In this document: piece after piece, positions 1 through 5,413 of the stretch | Layout of the letters: each line of letters starts with the position of its first letter | How positions within the stretch are numbered: the first letter of the stretch is position 1 | Source: Oscillospiraceae bacterium | GTDB lineage: Bacteria > Bacillota > Clostridia > Oscillospirales > Ruminococcaceae | Length of the DNA stretch: 6,776 nt | Assembly (NCBI GenBank): GCA_029005335.1 | Contig: JAQXFT010000037.1 | Span: forward strand, 1 to 6,776 | Reading direction: 5' to 3' | Translations under genes and position numbers: made by a program | The notes under the pieces: generated by a model | The model's input: the letters and a program-made list of their open reading frames with translations, nothing else | What the model was told of the DNA's origin: nothing | Database searches by the model: none

Positions 1-1035
1 TGTTCTCTTACCGTTTCTTGTCTGGAGCATATAGAGTTTTTCATTCTCAACTGTGAACTCCATATCCTGCATATCTCTGTAGTGGCTTTCGAGTTTAGCA
101 CAGATTTCTGTGAACTTCTTGAAAGCAGCGGGGAACTTCTCTTCCATCTGAGCGATGGGCATAGGAGTACGAACACCTGCAACAACATCTTCACCCTGAG
201 CGTTTGTAAGGAACTCGCCCATGAGCTTCTTCTCACCTGTAGCGGGATCTCTTGTGAAGGCAACGCCTGTACCGGAGTTGTCGTTAAGGTTACCGAATAC
301 CATAGGCATTACGTTAACTGCAGTACCCCAGGAATAAGGGATATCGTTGTCACGACGGTATACGTTTGCACGGGGGTTGTCCCATGAACGGAATACAGCT
401 TCGATAGCGAGCTTGAGCTGAGTTACAGGGTCAGACGGGAAGTCTTCGCCGAGCTGGTTCTTATATTCAGCCTTGAACTGTTCAGCAAGGGTCTTGAGGT
501 CAGAAGCAGTAAGTTCAACGTCATACTGAACGCCCTTTTCTTCCTTCATCTTATCGATAAGCTGTTCAAAATACTTTTTGCCTACTTCCATAACGACATC
601 TGAGAACATCTGAATGAAACGTCTGTAGGAGTCGTAAACGAAACGCTCAAATTTTGGGTCAGGGTTGCCGGCAATCATAGCTTCAACAACTTCATCATTG
701 AGACCGAGGTTGAGGATAGTATCCATCATACCGGGCATAGAAGCTCTTGCACCTGAACGAACTGAAACGAGGAGAGGATTCTTGAGGTCACCGAATTTCT
801 TGCCGTTGATTTCCTCCATTTTCTTAACGCCTTCCATAGCCTGAGCCATGATTTCGTCATTGATTTTGCGTCCGTCCTCATAGTACTGTGTACAAGCTTC
901 GGTAGTGATAGTGAAGCCCTGCGGAACAGGAAGACCGATACTTGTCATCTCAGCGAGGTTAGCACCCTTACCGCCAAGAAGGTTACGCATAGTCATGTCG
1001 CCTTCACTGAACATGTAAACCCATTTGTTTGCCAT
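1..1035 (-). CDS. ppdK: Pyruvate, phosphate dikinase, N-terminal 345 residues (cut by window edge)
   Basis: The enzyme interconverts pyruvate + ATP + Pi and PEP + AMP + PPi in the cytoplasm; many anaerobic Clostridia use it in PPi-linked glycolysis. Translating the minus strand from the ATG at 1035 gives an open frame to base 1. It carries the nucleotide-binding part of the family: GGKGANLAEM (residues 21-30, Lys23), VRSGARASMPGMMDT (92-106, Arg93), an NxxDNSGTGVAFTRDP segment, and DMEFTVE...LQTRNGKRT at the end (Asp324, Glu326, Gln338, Arg340). These match the ATP-grasp residues known from the Clostridium symbiosum enzyme with a small offset. Family members are about 870-880 residues, so the phosphohistidine domain and the C-terminal PEP/pyruvate barrel lie beyond the left edge. 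The start is fixed by GGAGGT ten bases upstream and by the family-typical beginning MANKWVYMF. The gene is divergent from glmU. No frameshift or missing key residue is visible. Confidence 0.97.
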   Translation of the reverse strand, partial: MANKWVYMFSEGDMTMRNLLGGKGANLAEMTSIGLPVPQGFTITTEACTQYYEDGRKINDEIMAQAMEGVKKMEEINGKKFGDLKNPLLVSVRSGARASMPGMMDTILNLGLNDEVVEAMIAGNPDPKFERFVYDSYRRFIQMFSDVVMEVGKKYFEQLIDKMKEEKGVQYDVELTASDLKTLAEQFKAEYKNQLGEDFPSDPVTQLKLAIEAVFRSWDNPRANVYRRDNDIPYSWGTAVNVMPMVFGNLNDNSGTGVAFTRDPATGEKKLMGEFLTNAQGEDVVAGVRTPMPIAQMEEKFPAAFKKFTEICAKLESHYRDMQDMEFTVENEKLYMLQTRNGKRT

Positions 1036-1045
1036 TGTAAGTTAT

Positions 1046-1051
1046 ACCTCC
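1046..1051 (-). promoter_or_regulatory. Ribosome binding site of ppdK
   Basis: GGAGGT on the minus strand, ten bases before the ATG at 1035. This is a near-perfect Shine-Dalgarno sequence and supports the chosen start. Confidence 0.85.
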
Positions 1052-1067
1052 AAAATTAAAACTTCTT

Positions 1068-1103
1068 TCCGGAAGAGCATAGAAAAAAGAGCGTGCTTCC
1101 GGA
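1068..1103 (-). promoter_or_regulatory. Stem-loop at the 5' end of the ppdK leader
   Basis: TCCGGAAG (1068-1075) and CTTCCGGA (1096-1103) are perfect inverted 8-bp arms. Alternatively seven outer pairs, a two-base bulge and four further pairs (GCAT with GTGC) can form. On the minus strand the hairpin starts only a few bases after the transcription start predicted from the -10 box at 1113-1118. It ends about 16 bases before the ribosome binding site, so it would form a 5'-terminal mRNA structure. No T-run follows it, so it is not a terminator. A role in mRNA stability is inference. Confidence 0.6.
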
Positions 1104-1112
1104 CTTACAACT

Positions 1113-1121
1113 ATTATAACA
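1113..1121 (-). promoter_or_regulatory. Extended -10 promoter of ppdK
   Basis: On the minus strand positions 1121-1113 read TGTTATAAT, which is a consensus TATAAT preceded by TGn. No good -35 lies at the usual distance (TAGTAA at 1136-1141), as is common for extended -10 promoters. Upstream DNA (1144 onward) is rich in A/T tracts. The predicted start is near 1104-1106, giving a leader of about 70 bases. Confidence 0.65.
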
Positions 1122-1143
1122 TATAATTCGGGAAATTACTATA

Positions 1144-1205
1144 CATTTTTTGAGAAAATTTTTCTGTATTTTTTATAGCATTTTATACAAATTTTTCAAA
1201 AAATG
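1144..1205. repeat. AT-rich imperfect inverted repeat between divergent promoters
   Basis: CATTTTTTGA (1144-1153) and TCAAAAAATG (1196-1205) are perfect 10-bp inverted arms. The pairing extends inward by seven more base pairs (1155-1161 with 1189-1195) after a single unpaired G at 1154. The 27-base interior contains GTAT (1166-1169) and ATAC (1185-1188), which could pair as well. The element lies upstream of both the ppdK and glmU promoters. Its arms are almost all A/T, so a chance origin cannot be excluded. No protein-binding motif is recognised. Confidence 0.45.
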
Positions 1206-1226
1206 ATAATTTTATGAATAAAGCTA

Positions 1227-1257
1227 TTGCAATTAAATATAAAATTTGTAATAATAT
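1227..1257 (+). promoter_or_regulatory. Possible promoter of glmU
   Basis: TTGCAA at 1227-1232 can serve as a -35 element. The -10 is unclear: AATAAT at 1250-1255 has a 17-base spacer and a TG just before it, TAATAA at 1249-1254 has 16, and TAATAT at 1252-1257 has 19. The surrounding AT richness makes the exact box uncertain. The leader would be about 45 bases. Confidence 0.4.
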
Positions 1258-1291
1258 AAATAGATACGTTTGAATACGGTCAAAAATTAGT

Positions 1292-1297
1292 GGGAGG
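1292..1297 (+). promoter_or_regulatory. Ribosome binding site deciding the glmU start
   Basis: GGGAGG lies ten bases upstream of the ATG at 1308. The in-frame GTG at 1290 overlaps this site and so cannot use it, which argues for initiation at 1308. Confidence 0.85.
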
Positions 1298-1307
1298 ATT
1301 TTTTATA

Positions 1308-2687
1308 ATGAAAAATTTTGACAATTGTATCATACTTGCCGGCGGTCAGGGAAAAAGAATGAAATCTGATATACCCAAGCCTATGTTTAAGGTTCTGGGA
1401 GAGCCTATGATTGAGTGGGTGATATCAGCCTGTGAAAATGCAGATATAAATAATATATGTATAGTAAAGGGATTCAGGGGAGAAATTATTGACGAATATC
1501 TTGCCGGAAGATATGAAACTGTTATGCAGTCCGAACGTCTCGGAACAGGTCATGCAGTAATGCAGGCTGTACCTTTTCTGGAAAAAAATACAGAAGGAAA
1601 TACTCTTGTCCTCTGCGGAGATGCTCCTTTTATAGACAGCAGTACAATTAAAGAAGCATTGGAGCTTCACATAAATCAGGGAAATTCTGTGACAGTTATT
1701 ACTGCTGAGCTTGAAAACCCTTTCGGATACGGCAGAATTTTAAGAACAGAATCCGGAATCAGCGGTATTGTTGAACAGAAAGATGCTGACGAAAATCAGA
1801 AAAATATCATGGAAGTAAATTCCGGAGCATACTGGTTCAGAACATCAGACCTCATGGAGCTTCTTAAAAAGCTTGATAATAAAAATTCTCAGGGAGAATA
1901 TTATCTTACTGATACAGTAGGAATTGCTGTAAGCTCCGGAAAAAAGGCAGGTGCTTACAAGTCATCGAATCCCGATGTAATACTCGGTGCAAATGACAGA
2001 AAGGGATTGCTTGAGCTTAACACCAGAGCAAGAATGAATGTTATTGAAAAGCATCTTGAAAACGGTGTTGAATTTACCTGCCTTGACGGAGTAACTATAG
2101 AAAGAGGCGTTAAAATCGGAGCAGGTACGGAAATTCTTGCGGGAACTATACTCAGAGGAAATACTGTTATAGGCGAAAACTGTACTATAGGTCCAAACTG
2201 CGTTATAGAGGACTGCGTTATAGGTGATGAAGTAAAACTTAACTATGTACAGTCATTTAAATCAGAAATTGAAAAGGGAGTTAAAATAGGTCCGTGGGTT
2301 CACATAAGACCCGGAAGCCTTATCAGAAGTGGCGTTAAAATAGGCGACTTTGTCGAAATTAAAAATTCAACTATCGGCGAAAAAACTGCTGTTGCACATC
2401 TTACCTATGTGGGCGACAGCGATGTAGGAAAGAAAGTAAATTTCGGCTGTGGTACTGTTACCGTAAATTACGACGGAATCGTAAAAAGCAGATGTGTTAT
2501 CGGCGACAACTGCTTCATAGGCTGTAATACAAACCTTATCGCTCCCGTAAATCTCGGAAAGGGAGTCTATACCGCAGCAGGTACTACTGTTACAAGAGAT
2601 GTTCCGGATTATGCTCTTGCAATTGACAGAGGTGTTATGAAGGTCAATGAAGGGTATACTCTCAGAAAGCTTAAAAATAAGCTCTGA
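1308..2687 (+). CDS. glmU: Bifunctional UDP-GlcNAc pyrophosphorylase / glucosamine-1-phosphate acetyltransferase
   Basis: GlmU makes UDP-GlcNAc for peptidoglycan in the cytoplasm. Its C-terminal domain acetylates glucosamine-1-phosphate with acetyl-CoA, and its N-terminal domain uridylates the product with UTP. The 459 residues match the family's usual length. The N-terminal domain (about 1-232) shows LAGGQGKRMKSDIPK (Arg17, Lys24), QSERLGTGHA (Gln74, Thr80), CGDAPF (Asp105), a VEQ (Glu156), EVNSGAY (Asn171) and Asn229. The left-handed beta-helix (about 255-440) is built of hexapeptides (IGxxxx) and keeps HIRPG (Arg334), Lys352, AHLTYVGD (His364, Tyr367), Asn378 and NYDGIVK (Lys393). All known active-site positions look intact. 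The nucleotide loop reads AGGQGKRM rather than the textbook AAGxGTRM, and PKPMFKV replaces PKxLHKV; both are probably lineage variants. The start at 1308 is set by GGGAGG upstream; the longer reading from GTG 1290 overlaps that site. A 3'-5' exonuclease-like gene follows after 30 bases on the same strand. Confidence 0.97.
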   Translation: MKNFDNCIILAGGQGKRMKSDIPKPMFKVLGEPMIEWVISACENADINNICIVKGFRGEIIDEYLAGRYETVMQSERLGTGHAVMQAVPFLEKNTEGNTLVLCGDAPFIDSSTIKEALELHINQGNSVTVITAELENPFGYGRILRTESGISGIVEQKDADENQKNIMEVNSGAYWFRTSDLMELLKKLDNKNSQGEYYLTDTVGIAVSSGKKAGAYKSSNPDVILGANDRKGLLELNTRARMNVIEKHLENGVEFTCLDGVTIERGVKIGAGTEILAGTILRGNTVIGENCTIGPNCVIEDCVIGDEVKLNYVQSFKSEIEKGVKIGPWVHIRPGSLIRSGVKIGDFVEIKNSTIGEKTAVAHLTYVGDSDVGKKVNFGCGTVTVNYDGIVKSRCVIGDNCFIGCNTNLIAPVNLGKGVYTAAGTTVTRDVPDYALAIDRGVMKVNEGYTLRKLKNKL

Positions 2688-2717
2688 TTTTTTTCCGGAT
2701 AACAATGGAGTTTAATA

Positions 2718-3548
2718 ATGAGGGATAAAATTTACGTTTTTCTTGATTTTGAATTTAACTGTCCCGAACAGAAAGGTATGAATAAACGGGAAATTATATC
2801 AATGGCAGCCGTTTTCAGATATTCCGACGGCAGTCCTCTGACAACCTTTTACAGTTTAGTCAAGCCGTCAAGGCTTTCACGGATTTCGGCTCGGACCAAG
2901 AGTATGACCGGTATAACCCAGAGCCAGATAAACAGAAGCCAGAGCTTTGACAAGGTATCTGAACAGTTTTTACAGCTTGTGGAATGTTTTTCGCCGTCGG
3001 AATATTTTGTGTGGGGCAATGCGGACGGCATTGAGGTGCAGAAGTCAGCCAGATATTCTCATGCAGACAAAAGAATGTATGATATTTCCGGAAAATTTCA
3101 TGACCTTCAGGTCGATATCATGGAGGAACTGTCACTTCCCAATCCCTATAATCTTGAAAGAGTGGCAGATATCTATGGTATAGATTTTACACATACATTT
3201 TCAGCGATTGCAGATGCGGAATGTCTTGCAAAAATATATTTTGCATACAGGCAGGGGCTTTATGATGAAGAAAAGCTTGCCTTATATAAAAAGTTTTATC
3301 AGTACAGGGAAGTTATCGGACGCTATAAGCTTACAACCAACAATATAAAGACATCAGGCATAAGGCTTGAAAGCCTTAAAAAGAGTCTTGAGGCTTTGGA
3401 AGAGGGTACTGATTCCTACATAAATCAGCGTTCAAAGATAGAGGAGACTGAAAGATATATATCAGAGCAACAGCTTATTGCTGACAGAATGAAGTCAGAT
3501 GTTGATGAGGCGGAAAGATTTCTTGCTGATAACAAACTGAATATGTAA
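2718..3548 (+). CDS. DEDD-family 3'-5' exonuclease-like protein with C-terminal coiled coil
   Basis: The protein has 276 residues. Residues 1-175 resemble the RNase T / DnaQ-like exonuclease fold, which removes nucleotides from RNA or DNA 3' ends with two metal ions. Visible motifs are: Exo I FLDFEFN (Asp10, Glu12); SMTGIT (62-67), matching the TGI segment typical of the family; Exo II WGNAD (Asp103); Exo III FSAIADAECLA (161-171, Asp166). The fifth catalytic residue is odd: a DEDDh enzyme has His five residues before the last Asp, but here that position is Phe161, and the nearest His is 159. Position -4 is Ser162, so it is not DEDDy either. Residues about 215-272 are rich in Glu, Lys and Leu and likely form a helical coiled coil. 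The nearest known relatives may be KapD-like exonucleases; the substrate is unknown. GGAG seven bases before the ATG supports the start. It lies 30 bases after glmU without a good terminator, so co-transcription is likely. Confidence 0.75.
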   Translation: MRDKIYVFLDFEFNCPEQKGMNKREIISMAAVFRYSDGSPLTTFYSLVKPSRLSRISARTKSMTGITQSQINRSQSFDKVSEQFLQLVECFSPSEYFVWGNADGIEVQKSARYSHADKRMYDISGKFHDLQVDIMEELSLPNPYNLERVADIYGIDFTHTFSAIADAECLAKIYFAYRQGLYDEEKLALYKKFYQYREVIGRYKLTTNNIKTSGIRLESLKKSLEALEEGTDSYINQRSKIEETERYISEQQLIADRMKSDVDEAERFLADNKLNM

Positions 3549-3600
3549 AAAAATCGGGCGGGAAAATTACATTTTTCCGCCCAAAGTTTATTGTTTATTT
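3547..3600. terminator. Bidirectional rho-independent terminator between convergent genes
   Basis: GGGCGGGAAAA (3556-3566) pairs with TTTTTCCGCCC (3572-3582) as an 11-bp stem with one G-T pair and a five-base loop (TTACA). On the minus strand it is followed almost at once by seven T (3553-3547), a strong terminator for the lipoprotein gene. On the plus strand a looser T-rich tract follows (3587-3606), ending the glmU-exonuclease transcript. Confidence 0.9.
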
Positions 3601-3631
3601 TGTTTTTCAGCTTTTTTATTTAATTTTATAT

Positions 3632-5221
3632 TTATTCAAACATAAATTTTTTTAATTCATCAGCATTTGAAACAGTTTGACTTTTTGGTTCTCTGTTTAC
3701 ATCATATGTTTCATATTCAAATGATGATAAATAATGACATCTATCTGAAATGCTTATTTCTTTGTTTCCATTACTGTATGTAATTAATGATAGTGTATTT
3801 GTCCATTCTGATGCATCGTCCTCAATGTTTATAGGATAAAACCAAAGATAAACTGCATTGCCGTTATTATCTTTTATTGAATATCGCCAATAATCTTCTT
3901 CAATTTCATTTCCTTCTGTAATATCAACATCATAATTTGCAAGTTTATCTGCGTTGGCTTGCTGAAAATCTGATGGTGTAAGTTGATTTATAGAATCAGC
4001 ATAAGGTTCAAAAAAATCCAAATAAAGTTGAGTGGGTTCTGCTTCATTTACAATTTCAACTGTTGTGGTTGCTTTTTCTGTTGTTTCTTTTTTTGCTTGT
4101 GTTTCAATAACTTTGGTAGTTACCTTTGTTGTAGTTGCCTTTTTTGTACTTGCAGGTTGTGTAGTAGTTTTTACTTTTGTTGAATAAATATCATTATTTC
4201 TTGTGAGAACTTCATCTGTACTACCTGAAATGGTAAGGGTATCTCCTTCTATTTTATATGGTGTAACAGGTTCTTCTCCTGAGGCGATTCCGAGAAGTGT
4301 TTCAACGTCACCTTTCCAGGTGAGATTTTTTCCGTCGGCATCATATCCGCATATTTCAACTTCCATGACTATATCACCGTTGTTAATTACTGTTATATAA
4401 ATATCACTGTCCATAGGGAGAGCTTCTGCATATATATCACTGAGCAGACCGCCATTAAGGATATATACGCCGTTGACATCGGATTTATCGCCGGGTTCAA
4501 GCTTTGTCATTTCGAGTATTGACAATTCTTCCATTTCAGTGTCAGAATCTGTAATTCCCATATCAGCACTTGTGATTACACATGAAAAATCAGTGCCGTC
4601 AAATTCGTATGGGCAGTCAGTGCCGGACATATTGAGATATTCTCCTGAAATATTCATCAGTGTTGAACAGTCAACGACAGTTGAAATTATACCGTCTTCA
4701 CGGAATTTAATTGATGAAAAGGCAGCAGAAAGCTCATCATTTGTCCATGCACCTATAAGATTTTCATCGCTTGCTGTTCCGGGAGTTATTTCAAGCGGAG
4801 CCTGACTTGAATCTGATTCTTTATCAATAATTTCAAATTCTGCTTTTGATTCGCTTGATTCTGCTGAGGAGCTTTCCTCGGCTGTACTTGATTCAGAAGA
4901 AGTTTTGCTTTCTGTGTCAGCACTTGATACAGCTGTAGATTCTGATTCTGATTCAGAAGAAGCTTTGCTTTCTGTGTCAGCACCTGATACAGCTGTAGAT
5001 TCTGATTCAGAAGAAGTTTCGCTTTCTGTGTCAGCACCTGATACAGCTTCTGATTCTGACTCAGAAGAAGCTTCACTTTCTTTACCGGCTTCTGATTCTG
5101 AATCAACTGCTGAGCTTGAATTTATATCTGATGATTCACCTGATGTTTCTTCACTACCGCATGCACTGAATGTACAGGCAATCATAGAGCAGGTGAGTAA
5201 AAGTGCAAATAATTTTTTCAT
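3632..5221 (-). CDS. Surface lipoprotein with Ser/Glu repeats, beta-rich middle and unknown C-terminal module
   Basis: The product has 529 residues and no function that I recognise. It starts MKKLFALLLTCSMIACTFSAC, a lipoprotein signal with two candidate lipidated cysteines (Cys21 in FSACGS is more likely; Cys16 in MIAC is possible), so it is probably anchored outside the membrane. Residues about 25-140 are a Ser/Glu/Ala-rich low-complexity stalk containing three near-identical 16-20-residue repeats (58-113). Residues 155-245 begin LIGAWTNDE, like small lipocalin-type beta domains found in Clostridia lipoproteins. Residues 249-335 (NGVYILNGG...) may be a divergent second copy. Residues 349-390 form a Thr/Lys-rich linker, and 397-529 are an aromatic, acidic module without an obvious family. 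GGAGG five bases upstream fixes the ATG at 5221; the in-frame ATG at 5233 overlaps that site. The gene has its own promoter, follows the binding-protein gene on the same strand, and ends at a strong terminator. Confidence 0.85.
   Translation of the reverse strand: MKKLFALLLTCSMIACTFSACGSEETSGESSDINSSSAVDSESEAGKESEASSESESEAVSGADTESETSSESESTAVSGADTESKASSESESESTAVSSADTESKTSSESSTAEESSSAESSESKAEFEIIDKESDSSQAPLEITPGTASDENLIGAWTNDELSAAFSSIKFREDGIISTVVDCSTLMNISGEYLNMSGTDCPYEFDGTDFSCVITSADMGITDSDTEMEELSILEMTKLEPGDKSDVNGVYILNGGLLSDIYAEALPMDSDIYITVINNGDIVMEVEICGYDADGKNLTWKGDVETLLGIASGEEPVTPYKIEGDTLTISGSTDEVLTRNNDIYSTKVKTTTQPASTKKATTTKVTTKVIETQAKKETTEKATTTVEIVNEAEPTQLYLDFFEPYADSINQLTPSDFQQANADKLANYDVDITEGNEIEEDYWRYSIKDNNGNAVYLWFYPINIEDDASEWTNTLSLITYSNGNKEISISDRCHYLSSFEYETYDVNREPKSQTVSNADELKKFMFE
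4883..5092 (-). repeat. In-frame tandem repeat coding for the Ser/Glu-rich stalk
   Basis: On the plus strand the word TCAGAAGAAG recurs at 4893, 4953, 5007 and 5061, that is at periods of 60, 54 and 54 bases. Each is followed by closely similar sequence such as CTTTCTGTGTCAGCAC. In the protein this gives units of the form AVSGADTES(E/K)(T/A)SSESES. Unit lengths differ by six bases, one Ser-Glu pair, so the frame is kept; this pattern fits replication slippage. The repeat also keeps other frames open, producing spurious overlapping ORFs on both strands. Confidence 0.85.
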
Positions 5222-5226
5222 AAAAT

Positions 5227-5231
5227 CCTCC
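5227..5231 (-). promoter_or_regulatory. Ribosome binding site deciding the lipoprotein start
   Basis: GGAGG on the minus strand ends five bases before the ATG at 5221. It overlaps the upstream in-frame ATG at 5233, which has no Shine-Dalgarno sequence of its own. Confidence 0.8.
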
Positions 5232-5262
5232 ATATCATGGGCTTTTGAAATTCATTGATATT

Positions 5263-5291
5263 ATTCTATCACATAAATATCAGAATATCAA
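5263..5291 (-). promoter_or_regulatory. Sigma-A type promoter of the lipoprotein gene
   Basis: On the minus strand TTGATA (5291-5286) is followed after exactly 17 bases by TAGAAT (5268-5263), with TG in the extended -10 position. Both boxes differ from consensus by one base. The predicted start lies near 5256, giving a leader of about 35 bases. The lipoprotein can therefore be transcribed independently of the upstream binding-protein gene. Confidence 0.75.
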
Positions 5292-5321
5292 GTTTTTCCG
5301 GTACATTGTAATTTTATAGTT

Positions 5322-5344
5322 ATATATTTCAGATGAAATGATAT
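5322..5344. repeat. Inverted repeat upstream of the lipoprotein promoter
   Basis: ATATATTTCA (5322-5331) and TGAAAT-ATAT (5334-5344, with one extra G at 5340) are inverted around a two-base centre. The repeat lies about 30 bases upstream of the -35 box. The form is operator-like but AT-rich, and no known regulator site is recognised. Confidence 0.35.
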
Positions 5345-5360
5345 TTAAGAGGGGATACAA

Positions 5361-5385
5361 GTTAAATAAAATGTGCATTTTTAAC
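5361..5385. repeat. Inverted repeat downstream of the solute-binding-protein gene
   Basis: AAAATG-TG-CATTTT (5368-5381) is a palindrome nested within GTTAAA (5361-5366) and TTTAAC (5380-5385). It lies about 30 bases after the stop codon of the solute-binding-protein gene and has no GC-rich stem, so it is at best a weak terminator. It could instead be a binding site for the next promoter. The rest of 5222-5413 holds only the promoter and leader already listed. Confidence 0.3.
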
Positions 5386-5413
5386 ATTACGGTGCGGAAT
5401 TTCATTTATGATT

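Noticed and set aside
82..387. A 101-residue plus-strand ORF inside the ppdK region
   Set aside because: It is antisense to clearly conserved pyruvate phosphate dikinase sequence and has no ribosome binding site.
1290..1307. A longer glmU start at GTG 1290
   Set aside because: The GTG overlaps the GGGAGG ribosome binding site and no other Shine-Dalgarno lies before it. The ATG at 1308 has ideal spacing and gives the normal family N-terminus.
2668..2693. A hairpin with T-run at the end of glmU (AGCTTA-AAAA-TAAGCT, then seven T)
   Set aside because: The stem has only two GC pairs out of six and the T-run starts four bases after it, so it is too weak to call a terminator. The next gene is likely co-transcribed.
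4883..5092. The regular repeat considered as a CRISPR array
   Set aside because: The units are contiguous without unique spacers, stay in frame and encode Ser/Glu-rich protein.
5222..5233. A four-residue longer start for the lipoprotein at 5233
   Set aside because: That ATG overlaps GGAGG, which serves the ATG at 5221. Starting at 5221 gives a normal MKK signal peptide.
5230..5240. A small CCAT/ATGG palindrome touching the lipoprotein ribosome binding site
   Set aside because: Four base pairs with a three-base loop is too weak to support a translational switch.
4786..5258. Overlapping ORFs on both strands across the Ser/Glu repeat (minus 4786-5106, plus 4905-5258)
   Set aside because: They are out-of-frame readings of the tandem repeat, low in complexity and without ribosome binding sites. 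The repeat's biased codons simply lack stops in those frames.
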